Shown here: positions 46,873 to 54,575 of the stretch, piece by piece
Layout: every line of letters starts with the position of its first letter
Position numbering within the stretch: position 1 is the stretch's first letter
Source of the DNA: Rhodopirellula europaea 6C
GTDB taxonomy: Bacteria > Planctomycetota > Planctomycetia > Pirellulales > Pirellulaceae
Assembly (NCBI RefSeq): GCF_000338295.1
Contig: NZ_ANMO01000272.1
Coordinates: forward strand, 1 to 64,000
Direction of reading: 5' to 3'
DNA length: 64,000 nt
Program-made: the position numbers and the translations under genes
The notes under the pieces: model-generated
What the model was told of the DNA's origin: nothing
What the model saw: only the letters and a program-made list of their open reading frames with translations
Database searches by the model: none

Positions 46873-47044
46873 GAGAATCGGGCAGGCAATCGAGGAGTGA
46901 AGGGAAATCCAACCCAACATTGTCCCCAAATTCGTTCGCTAGCCTATCCCACTGGTCCAAACGCGAAGAACCGTGAATCTGCCCTGAGTTGACAGCGTTT
47001 GGAACGAAAAACCGCCGAAATCCCGGGAGATTTCAAACCGGAAT

Positions 47045-48034
47045 TCAATAGCGGGACGAGCCGAATCCGGCCGGAGTGGCCATTTGCGTGCCGCCCGCAT
47101 TGAACGATGCCGCGTCGCGGGTCGAGTTGATTTGACGGCTGAGTGCCGCCACTCGTTCGCTGACCATCGCACCGTTGGGGCCCAAAACGCCTCCACCCAG
47201 GGCGAGAGCACGCTGGTAATTCTGCAATGCCTGAACAGGATCGTTGCTGGCCTCTCTCAAACGAGCCAGTGCCAACCACGCTCGAGCGTTGTTGGCGTCT
47301 TGTTGCACGGCGTCTTCCAGGTACTTCAGTGCGGTTTGTGGCTCGCCGTGCTCTTCATAGAGGCGCGCCAATTCGATGCGTGGCTCGGCCAGGGCTGGAT
47401 TTTGGGCCGCCCAGTTCTTCAGCAGAGTGAAGGCTCGGTCGGGACGGCCGGAATCAACCAGCAATACCGCCAATCCGCGATGACAGTCGACGTGATTGGG
47501 ATCGTGATCCAGACATTGATTGTAAAGGGCTTCGCTTTGGCGGATCAGATTGGGATCTTGTCGCTGATTTCCCAATCGATGCGTCGTGGCGGCCAAGTTG
47601 TAGTAGCCGTCCGAGTCGGTTGGATCCGAAGCAATCGCTTTCTGAAATTGCTCCATCGCCGCCGTGTATTGTCCTTGGTTGTACAGAGCCGCACCTTGCG
47701 TGTTCTGACTTCCGGCGGCCCATTGGCACCCGGTCATCGTGGCGAAAATCGTTCCCGCGATCAGGGAGGCGGTCAAACAACTCCAAATGGTCAATCGACT
47801 TTGCCGAACGGGCTCAGTTGCCGATCCCGCCGCCGCGTTGTCATTTGGATTGAAAATCCGCAAACCGTTCGGGTTCGTTGTGGTCGCGTCATTGGCATGC
47901 AACGGCTTGCCGACCGAAACCGGGGAGGCGGACGAAAGATAAGAATCGTTGCGAAGAGCAGGGCTGGGCATCGTTAGCGACTGGGTGCTGGAGCCATTCG
48001 GAAAACGCGCAGGTTGAACACTAACGCGCGTCAT
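47045..48034 (-). CDS. TPR lipoprotein
   Basis: A tetratricopeptide-repeat protein (329 residues from the ATG at 48034). TPR units run from about 112 to 300 (GAALYNQGQYTAAMEQFQKA, then PRIELARLYEEHGEPQTALK and AWLALARLREASNDPVQALQ). A hydrophobic segment with lipobox-like MTGC (C103) sits after an 80-residue polar N-terminus, too long for a normal signal peptide. The true start may be a TTG at codon 81 (47794), which would make a standard lipoprotein of about 249 residues; otherwise the segment is a membrane anchor. The C-terminus is Ala/Gly/Ser-rich. It diverges from lpxD across about 140 bp. Confidence 0.75.
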   Translation of the reverse strand: MTRVSVQPARFPNGSSTQSLTMPSPALRNDSYLSSASPVSVGKPLHANDATTTNPNGLRIFNPNDNAAAGSATEPVRQSRLTIWSCLTASLIAGTIFATMTGCQWAAGSQNTQGAALYNQGQYTAAMEQFQKAIASDPTDSDGYYNLAATTHRLGNQRQDPNLIRQSEALYNQCLDHDPNHVDCHRGLAVLLVDSGRPDRAFTLLKNWAAQNPALAEPRIELARLYEEHGEPQTALKYLEDAVQQDANNARAWLALARLREASNDPVQALQNYQRALALGGGVLGPNGAMVSERVAALSRQINSTRDAASFNAGGTQMATPAGFGSSRY

Positions 48035-48177
48035 GCAGCCCTGTACTAGTCCTTTCTGACGAACCGTCGCAAGACCGACGATTCACGTTGCGTCAATTTG
48101 TGGGTTGCCGCTACAAGGAAGGCACCCACGGTCTCGCCCCGCACCCCGACACACGTCACGAAAAAAGGATTTTTCAA

Positions 48178-49320
48178 ATGGCGTCTTCCAACGGATTGTC
48201 ACTGCAAGAAATCGCCGATCTCGTCGGTGGTCAATTGCTCGACTTCAGCGACTGCACCACTGACGAGGCCAATGCGTCGGACGGTGCCGTTCAAGGAAAA
48301 TCCCCGAGCGTTGAAATCTCCTCCACAATTTGCACGGGTGCTGCTCCGCCGGCCGAAGCGGGACCTCAACAAATCACGCTGATCGACCAAGCCAACCACG
48401 CGGGCCAATTGGCTGACAGCCAAGCCTTCGCGGTGATCGCACCCGAATACGTGGCAGCCTCCCCGATTCGCTTGCAGATTTTGGTCGATGATCCCCACGC
48501 AGCGTTCACGAAACTGGTCAGCCACTACCGTCCGGCACTTGGCGAGACAATGCCGGTCAGCGGAATCGATCCGACAGCCAAGGTGGATCCAACCAGCCAA
48601 GTGCATCCCTCGGCCAACATCGGTGCGAATGTCGAAATCGGTCCCGGTTGCACCATCGCACCGGGAGTCAACATTGGGGCGGGGTGCCAAATCGGTGCGG
48701 ACAGCACGCTTCATCCCAACGTGACTCTGTATGCCTACTGCCAACTTGGCGAGCGTGTCACGCTGCATGCCGGCACCGTCGTGGGAGCCCACGGCTTTGG
48801 ATACAAAATGGTCGACGGTCGCCACATCCCAACGGCACAACTCGGCTATGTCGTGATCGAAAACGATGTGGAAGTCGGCGCCAGCTCAACGATCGACCGT
48901 GGCACTTATGGTGCGACACGAATCGGTGAAGGCACCAAGATCGACAACCAAGTCATGATCGCGCACAACTGCCAAATTGGTCGACACAACTTGTTGTGCA
49001 GCCAAGTCGGAATCGCAGGCAGCTGCACAACCGGGGACTATGTCGTCTTGGCCGGCCAAGTCGGGCTGAAGGACCACATCGCATTGGCCGACGGAGTCAT
49101 CGTCGGTGCTCAAGCCGGTGTGATGGATGACCTTGCTCCCAACCAAGTTTATTTAGGTTCGCCAGCAACACCGCAACGCGATCAAATGCAGATCATGGCC
49201 GTTCAACGCAAACTGCCGGAGATGCGTCGTGAACTGAAACGACTGACTCAACGAATCGGTCGGCTGAGTGAAGCTTTGGAAGAACAACCCGCCGACACCA
49301 ACCAGCGCAAAGCGGCCTAA
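48178..49320 (+). CDS. lpxD: UDP-3-O-acylglucosamine N-acyltransferase
   Basis: Adds the N-linked acyl chain in lipid A synthesis. The ATG at 48178 is chosen because MASSNGLSLQEIADLVGGQL matches LpxD N-termini and AAGGA lies 9 nt upstream; the frame is open 30 codons further back. The N-terminal uridine-binding domain covers about 1-130, with an extra polar loop at 25-60. Hexapeptide repeats of the left-handed beta helix follow from about 137 (VHPSANIGANVEIGPGCTIA). VVGAHGFGYK carries the probable catalytic His. The C-terminus is a helical coiled segment. Length 380. It heads the lpxD-lpxI-ispE-spoVG run. Confidence 0.94.
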   Translation: MASSNGLSLQEIADLVGGQLLDFSDCTTDEANASDGAVQGKSPSVEISSTICTGAAPPAEAGPQQITLIDQANHAGQLADSQAFAVIAPEYVAASPIRLQILVDDPHAAFTKLVSHYRPALGETMPVSGIDPTAKVDPTSQVHPSANIGANVEIGPGCTIAPGVNIGAGCQIGADSTLHPNVTLYAYCQLGERVTLHAGTVVGAHGFGYKMVDGRHIPTAQLGYVVIENDVEVGASSTIDRGTYGATRIGEGTKIDNQVMIAHNCQIGRHNLLCSQVGIAGSCTTGDYVVLAGQVGLKDHIALADGVIVGAQAGVMDDLAPNQVYLGSPATPQRDQMQIMAVQRKLPEMRRELKRLTQRIGRLSEALEEQPADTNQRKAA

Positions 49321-49351
49321 TCAACTTAGGTTCCCGCATAGCTGCACTGCC

Positions 49352-50332
49352 ATGACAAACGCTCTCCCAATGCGACACGCGGTTCACGATACCAGCGAAA
49401 GCCGGCCGCTTGATTGCGAATCAATTCTCCGCGACGTGCCCGATGGCGCGCCGGTTGGTTTGATCGCGGGGTGGGGACGTTTTCCAATCTGCGTTGCCGA
49501 AAAGCTGAAGGCACTCGGGCATCCGGTTCACTGCGTGGCTATCACCGGTCATGCGGGCGATGAGCTCAACGACATTTGTGAAAGCGTGCTTTGGTCAGGC
49601 GTGGGTCGTTTCGGAGGCCATCTTCGATACTTCAAACGCAATGACGTCGCGCATGTGACGATGGCAGGAAAACTCTTCAAGTCAGATTTGCTTTACAGTG
49701 GTTCGGTTTGGATTCGTCATACGCCGGACTGGACGTGTATCAAGACATTTTGGCCCTGCTTGTTTGGCGCTCGCCGAGACGCACGCGACGACAGATTGCT
49801 CGGTGCGGTGATCGACACCTATGAGAATCACGCGATGAAAATATGCTCCGCTACGGACTTAGCCCCTGAGTTGCTTGCCAAAACAGGACAACTGACTCGC
49901 CGTAAACCTTCATCAGTGATTCAGTCTGACATTTCTGCTGGATGGCAAATCGCGAAAACGATGGGTGGATTGGATATCGGACAAGCCATCACGATCAAAG
50001 ATGGAACGATCATCGCAGTCGAGGCCATTGAAGGCACCGACGCGTGCATCGCACGAACTGGCGAACTATGTCGTCGCGGTGGTTGGACATTGGTCAAAGT
50101 CAGCAAACCAGATCAAGACATGCGGTTCGACGTGCCAACGATCGGGCCCCAAACGATTCAACGCGTTCATGAAGCAGGCGGAGCGGCGATCGCAATCGAA
50201 GCCGAAAAAACGATCCTGCTCGACAGCGAAGAAACCATCCAACTTGCCGACCGACTCGGGATCGCTTTGGTAGCGATGGCATCTGCTGATACCATGGAAG
50301 ACCACCTGTCGTCTTCTCGAAAAGCAGCCTGA
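49352..50332 (+). CDS. lpxI: UDP-2,3-diacylglucosamine pyrophosphatase, LpxI type (DUF1009)
   Basis: Hydrolyses UDP-2,3-diacylglucosamine to lipid X and UMP, the LpxI alternative to LpxH. The ATG at 49352 gives 326 residues. Family blocks: PVGLIAGWGRFPICVAE, GRFGGHLRYFKRNDVAHVTM with AGKLFK, SDISAGWQIAKTMGGLDIGQ, EAIEGTDACIARTGEL and KVSKPDQDMRFDVPTIG. The first 40 residues are unconserved. It starts 31 bp after lpxD and ends 4 bp before the ispE start, so these genes form one transcription unit. Confidence 0.92.
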   Translation: MTNALPMRHAVHDTSESRPLDCESILRDVPDGAPVGLIAGWGRFPICVAEKLKALGHPVHCVAITGHAGDELNDICESVLWSGVGRFGGHLRYFKRNDVAHVTMAGKLFKSDLLYSGSVWIRHTPDWTCIKTFWPCLFGARRDARDDRLLGAVIDTYENHAMKICSATDLAPELLAKTGQLTRRKPSSVIQSDISAGWQIAKTMGGLDIGQAITIKDGTIIAVEAIEGTDACIARTGELCRRGGWTLVKVSKPDQDMRFDVPTIGPQTIQRVHEAGGAAIAIEAEKTILLDSEETIQLADRLGIALVAMASADTMEDHLSSSRKAA

Positions 50333-50336
50333 ACCA

Positions 50337-51326
50337 GTGACCGAATCTCGTTGGTATTCCACGTCGCCTCCCGCCAAACTCAATCTCTTTCTCGAGCTCT
50401 TGGCACGTCGCGATGACGGTTTTCATGAACTGGATACCGTGATGGTCGCGATCGATTGGCGTGATGAACTTCGCGTTCGTCACACAACGGTTCCCGGCGT
50501 CCAACTGTCGGTTGATTGGACGGATGGACGAACTTCGGTTGCTGCAGAATTGCAAGTCGATGAAGACAACGAATTGCTGCTTGTCCCGACCGATGACAAA
50601 AATCTCGTCGTGCGTGCTCTCAATCGCCTCACCGAAACGTTGCGTTTAGAAGGCGGCTGGGAAGTTCAACTGAGCAAAAACATTCCAAGTGGGGCGGGAA
50701 TGGGTGGCGCCAGCAGTGATGCGGCTTCGGCTTTGAAATTGGGATGGGCCGCCGCATGCGAGACACAATCTGATCTGTCGGCAACGCTTAAGAACGAAAC
50801 GCTGCTTTCCTTGGCCGCGGAAATTGGAAGTGATGTCCCATTTTTCTTAGGTGATCTGGAAGCCGATCGTGTTGTCCAATGCGCGCATGCAACGGGACGC
50901 GGTGAGAAATTGAAGTTCTTCACATTAGCCAATCCGCTGCACGCAGTCGTGATTTACCCCGCGGCGAGTATTTCGACCGCACAAGTCTATTCAAGGTGCC
51001 AAGTCCCCGATTCTCCCCAATCTAGCAACGATTTACTGCGTGCTTTGCAAGGAATCACAGCGGAATCCGAGTTTTCATTGCATAACGCCTTGCAAGCGCC
51101 CGCACGCGGGCTTTCATCGCGCATCGATCCCGCCCTAGAATGTCTGTCGAAGGCTGGACTGACACATTGCCACATGACGGGCAGCGGTTCGGCTTGCTTC
51201 GCTTTGGCAGACTCGTCGCAACAAGCAGCAATCGCTGCGGAAACTTTGCGTTCGACTTTTCCGGGCGGCGCATTGATCCGAGCGGTTATGAGTTATGTGG
51301 TGCCGTCGGAGATCCACATCGCATAG
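50337..51326 (+). CDS. ispE: 4-diphosphocytidyl-2-C-methyl-D-erythritol kinase
   Basis: A GHMP-superfamily kinase of the non-mevalonate isoprenoid pathway. It starts with GTG at 50337 and opens PPAKLNLFLELLARRDDGFH with the conserved substrate Lys and Asp. The ATP-binding glycine loop is IPSGAGMGGASSDAAS, followed by GSDVPFFLG and the C-terminal HMTGSGSACFAL. Length 329, slightly longer than usual because of an insertion around residues 70-90. It is followed by spoVG after 9 bp; ispE and spoVG are also close neighbours in Bacillus, so this linkage seems old. Confidence 0.93.
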   Translation: MTESRWYSTSPPAKLNLFLELLARRDDGFHELDTVMVAIDWRDELRVRHTTVPGVQLSVDWTDGRTSVAAELQVDEDNELLLVPTDDKNLVVRALNRLTETLRLEGGWEVQLSKNIPSGAGMGGASSDAASALKLGWAAACETQSDLSATLKNETLLSLAAEIGSDVPFFLGDLEADRVVQCAHATGRGEKLKFFTLANPLHAVVIYPAASISTAQVYSRCQVPDSPQSSNDLLRALQGITAESEFSLHNALQAPARGLSSRIDPALECLSKAGLTHCHMTGSGSACFALADSSQQAAIAAETLRSTFPGGALIRAVMSYVVPSEIHIA

Positions 51327-51335
51327 GGGTACGTC

Positions 51336-52043
51336 GTGGAAATTACCGAGATTCGCATCAAGCTGATGGAAAGTTCGGAGGATCGTCTACGGGCGTTTTG
51401 CTCGATCACCATTGATCAATCATTCGTCGTTCGTGATTTGAAAATCATCGACGGTACGAGCGGTCCCTTCGTCGCGATGCCTAGCCGAAAGTTGACCGGC
51501 CACTGCGGACGTTGCAGTTCGAAGAACCACCTGCGAGCAACCTACTGCAACCATTGTGGCGCCAAGCTGAGCGGCCACAACGCGAACTCGCCACAAAAGC
51601 TCTACGCGGATGTCGCACACCCCATCAACAGCGAATGCCGCGAAATGATTCAGCAGGCGGTGATCGAAGAATTCGAGGCCGAACTCGATCGATCGCAGCA
51701 ACCCGGTTACCGAAGTCGTTACGAGGACGACTTTGACGCCGGAGACTACGACGAAGCCGACTACGCCAATTCCTCCTCAGGTGATTCCGGTTCAGTATCC
51801 AACGAAGGTTCCGATCGCGGCAATGCAACGGAAGACGATTCAGAAACACTGATCGTTCGCGGCGAGCAAGGCGATGAAAAACGCATCCCTCAACCCCATC
51901 TTCATCGTCGTGGCGGAGGATCTCGCGGCTCGACCGTGACCAATTCGCCCAACCGCGACGCTGGTGGAGCGACACCCGACGAATCGTCGCAAGACAGTTC
52001 GGATCCGTTTGACGACTTTGGGTCTGGCATTTTCAATGACTGA
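51336..52043 (+). CDS. spoVG: SpoVG-like protein with inserted zinc ribbon and disordered tail
   Basis: SpoVG is a small nucleic-acid-binding regulator, usually about 90-100 residues. Here the N-terminal strand region [20 protein letters not shown] and the second half [20 protein letters not shown] match SpoVG. They are separated by about 30 extra residues containing [19 protein letters not shown], two C-x2-C knuckles (C57, C60, C71, C74) of a zinc ribbon. After residue 115 an acidic, Ser/Gly/Asp-rich tail of about 120 residues looks disordered. It starts with GTG at 51336, preceded by GGGG, and overlaps the next gene by 8 bp. Total 235 residues. Confidence 0.85.
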   Translation: MEITEIRIKLMESSEDRLRAFCSITIDQSFVVRDLKIIDGTSGPFVAMPSRKLTGHCGRCSSKNHLRATYCNHCGAKLSGHNANSPQKLYADVAHPINSECREMIQQAVIEEFEAELDRSQQPGYRSRYEDDFDAGDYDEADYANSSSGDSGSVSNEGSDRGNATEDDSETLIVRGEQGDEKRIPQPHLHRRGGGSRGSTVTNSPNRDAGGATPDESSQDSSDPFDDFGSGIFND

Positions 52044-52353
52044 CGCCGCCCCCGTTCATCCGCCCGCCTCCAGGACACCTTCAAGCAACGCACCCCGCCC
52101 ACAGGTCAGCATCGCGGTATCGCTGCTGCTGGTCCTGATCAGCGCCGTCTTTCTGGCAGGGTTGTTTTATGCGTCTCGCGTTCCGAGCGTCCAAACCGAC
52201 ATCGCGATTTGGGCGGGTGCGAAACCTCCCGAAGATGACTCCGGCAGCCTCGCGCAGGTGCTGTTTATCATGTTCACCTTCACCTCGCCGCTCGTGATTG
52301 CGATGACGCTGTCATTGGTGATGTCCGTTTGGAACAAGATCACACGAACGTGA
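52036..52353 (+). CDS. Small two-helix membrane protein
   Basis: A 105-residue protein of unknown function. The ATG at 52036 lies within the end of spoVG (8-bp overlap); a longer frame to 51964 is less likely. A Pro/Ser/Ala-rich N-terminus precedes two hydrophobic helices ([20 protein letters not shown], about 25-44, and [20 protein letters not shown], about 75-94). The loop [14 protein letters not shown] carries the acidic residues. Its stop overlaps the next gene (GTGA), so it is translated as part of the same unit. No family recognised. Confidence 0.72.
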   Translation: MTDAAPVHPPASRTPSSNAPRPQVSIAVSLLLVLISAVFLAGLFYASRVPSVQTDIAIWAGAKPPEDDSGSLAQVLFIMFTFTSPLVIAMTLSLVMSVWNKITRT

Positions 52354-53876
52354 GTCGGTCCCGAAAAGGCTCGAAGAAAGCCAGCCGCAAATCCTCGGCG
52401 TCTTCCAAACCATCCGCCAATCGCAAACCAGTTGAGCTGGATGCGGAACAGGTCTCCGCGGCGATCGCACCGATCGAATTGCCAACCGATGAACTGGAGC
52501 GTCTCGCCGCCGCGATGAGTCAGCGTCACGCGAATGTGATGCGCGTTCGTCGCGACCGGACCGATGCGTTTCGAATTAGCCGCAGCGACGCCGATTCGCA
52601 TAACCAAGCCGATGTGCCGTGGTACCCGCTGGCTCTCGCGATACCGGATGGCTTTCACGCTTCTCGTTCCATTGACTTCGCTGCCGGTGAATTCTACTTG
52701 CAGGACGCTGGATCGCTTCTCGCTCTCGCAGCCGCTCAGGCAGATACCGATTCGCTGTCTGGGCAACTGGTTTGCGACCTGTGCGCAGCTCCTGGCGGAA
52801 AGGCGACCGGACTTTTAGAAGCCATCGGCGACGACGGCTTCTTGCTCGCCAACGAACCAATCCGTTCGAGGGTCGCGCCGCTGGCATACAACCTGTCTCG
52901 CACGGGCTCCGATCGTTACGCGATTAGCAGTGAAGATCCCGACGCTCTCGCGGAAAAGCTTCCGGGCGTCTTCGACACAATTCTGATTGATGCACCCTGC
53001 AGCGGCCAAGCCTTGCTGTCGCGAGGCCGGCAATCCAAGGGTGCCGTCAACGAATCGATGGTGGCCACGAATGCGGCACGCCAGCAACGAATCCTTGCAG
53101 CTGCCCACAAGCTGCTTCGACCTGGCGGAACGATCGTCTACAGCACCTGCACCTTTGCAGTGGCGGAGAACGAGGATCAAGTCGATTGGATGATTCGCGA
53201 ATTGGAGATGCAACCATCTCCCGTCTCAACTTTGAGCGACTATCAAAGTCCGCTCGCCGATTGCGGGTACCGAGTGTGGCCACATCGCGATGGATGTGCC
53301 GGTGCGTTCGCGGCTCGATTGACCAAACCAATCGCCGCAGACCCAACCGAAGAAACCGCTGAGTTCTCGGAAGATCCATGGCTACTTCGTCGAGGCGTGT
53401 TGCGATCGGAGCAACCACTGGATTCCGACTGCGATGAACTGATCCAATCCGTCCTCGGAGTTTCCCCTTCGGAAAATGCCACCGAAGATGACTCAGGGTT
53501 CTTTCGACAAAGAGACTGGATCACGGAAGCGTTCTGTAAAGGCGCTCCCGAGTGGGTCAAACAAGACTGGACGATTGGTCCTGAAGTCGCCCACCGTACC
53601 GGACAAACTTGGAAACCCTCGCATGCGTGTGCACTGAGACAGACCAATGATCCTTTGACCGTGAATGTCGTACGCATCGAACTGAACGATGCCGAAGCTG
53701 CAACCTTCTTGGCGGGCGGCACGGTCCCCACAGATCAACGCGGTTGGCTGATTGTGCAACATCAAGGGCGTCCGCTTGGATGGGCCAAAGCCGATGGACG
53801 AATTGGCAAAAACCACTTGCCGACGCACGCTCGGATGCAGGTGGCAAAGAATGCCGTCCAAGAACAATCGACCTAG
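52350..53876 (+). CDS. RsmB/RsmF-type 5-methylcytosine RNA methyltransferase
   Basis: A predicted NOL1/NOP2/Sun-family rRNA m5C methyltransferase using S-adenosylmethionine. The GTG at 52350 overlaps the previous stop (GTGA) and gives 508 residues. DLCAAPGGKATGLLEAI is motif I. The two catalytic cysteines are in DAPCSGQALLSRG (motif IV) and YSTCTFAVAENEDQ (motif VI). The C-terminal half beyond about 320 is a PUA-like/RsmF-type extension ending near GWAKADGRIGKNHLPTHARM, which favours RsmF over RsmB. The basic Ser/Lys-rich N-terminus ([20 protein letters not shown]) is likely flexible. Confidence 0.88.
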   Translation: MSRSRKGSKKASRKSSASSKPSANRKPVELDAEQVSAAIAPIELPTDELERLAAAMSQRHANVMRVRRDRTDAFRISRSDADSHNQADVPWYPLALAIPDGFHASRSIDFAAGEFYLQDAGSLLALAAAQADTDSLSGQLVCDLCAAPGGKATGLLEAIGDDGFLLANEPIRSRVAPLAYNLSRTGSDRYAISSEDPDALAEKLPGVFDTILIDAPCSGQALLSRGRQSKGAVNESMVATNAARQQRILAAAHKLLRPGGTIVYSTCTFAVAENEDQVDWMIRELEMQPSPVSTLSDYQSPLADCGYRVWPHRDGCAGAFAARLTKPIAADPTEETAEFSEDPWLLRRGVLRSEQPLDSDCDELIQSVLGVSPSENATEDDSGFFRQRDWITEAFCKGAPEWVKQDWTIGPEVAHRTGQTWKPSHACALRQTNDPLTVNVVRIELNDAEAATFLAGGTVPTDQRGWLIVQHQGRPLGWAKADGRIGKNHLPTHARMQVAKNAVQEQST

Positions 53877-53911
53877 CGGGCTGCTGATTCAGTCGCATAC
53901 CGAATGGCAAC

Positions 53912-54030
53912 AATCAGCCGATGGGCGTTGGCTCAGGTTGGCGTCTGATTAACCGCCGCTAACGCGGTACGACTTATTAAATCAACAAGCCGCCAGGCGA
54001 ACTTGCGGTTCAGATGAACGAGTTCAACTC
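53912..54030. repeat. Hairpin cluster sharing a 17-bp sequence with the 17.5-kb element
   Basis: Between two convergent genes lie AATCAG/CTGATT (53912-53917 and 53945-53950), ACCGC/GCGGT (53952-53956 and 53964-53968) and GTTCA/TGAAC near 54012. The stretch 53976-53992 (ATTAAATCAACAAGCCG) is the exact reverse complement of 17583-17599 within the pyc-pfp element. No gene is supported between 53877 and 54077. Confidence 0.6.
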
Positions 54031-54077
54031 CGAACCGAAGTCCAGTTGATCGCGCTTGAGCAGCCCCCAGCGGATGC

Positions 54078-54575
54078 TCAAGACGTCGAGCTTTTGGCGG
54101 AATACATCTCGGCGTATTCGATCGCCCACGCGTCGATCAATTGGCTGAAATCTTCCGTTTCCACTTCTGCGATTTTGGTGTAGTGAGTGCGATTGAAAAG
54201 CTCACGGTTCATGACCGTGCCTTTGCCCTTCAAGTCCAGCACTCTCAAATCGCTGTAAGGCCGAATGACCAATTCCAAGCGGCTGTACAAATTGGTGCGA
54301 CGCCCGGCGTCGAGTCTCAAATCATCACGGTAGCAGGCCGCACCCCAGCCTTCTTCACCGAAGACAGATTCGTAGCGGAAGCCAGGGAAGTGATCCGCCA
54401 CGCGTCGCACGGCGGTTTCAATTTGTTCTGACAAGGACAAACGATACGACGTGTGAAGTCGTTTCAGCTCTTCCTCGGACATCTCCTTCTGCCGTTCCTG
54501 CGAAGCTTCATGCTCCGCACGCCGACGTCCGCGAGCGATGGCCGATTCCAATCGAGACTGAAAGTCGTCGCTCAT
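54078..54575 (-). CDS. Conserved hypothetical protein coupled to the Tex-like gene
   Basis: A 165-residue soluble protein that I cannot assign. The N-terminus is a charged helix (SRLESAIARGRRRAEHEASQ, about 7-26). The core (about 40-150: FPGFRYESVFGEEGWGAACY, LYSRLELVIRPYSDLRVLDL) looks like a mixed alpha/beta domain. The C-terminus ends AYAEMYSAKSSTS-like. Its ATG overlaps the stop codon of the Tex-like gene (ATGA at 54572-54575), so it is translationally coupled to it and may act with it. Confidence 0.72.
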   Translation of the reverse strand: MSDDFQSRLESAIARGRRRAEHEASQERQKEMSEEELKRLHTSYRLSLSEQIETAVRRVADHFPGFRYESVFGEEGWGAACYRDDLRLDAGRRTNLYSRLELVIRPYSDLRVLDLKGKGTVMNRELFNRTHYTKIAEVETEDFSQLIDAWAIEYAEMYSAKSSTS

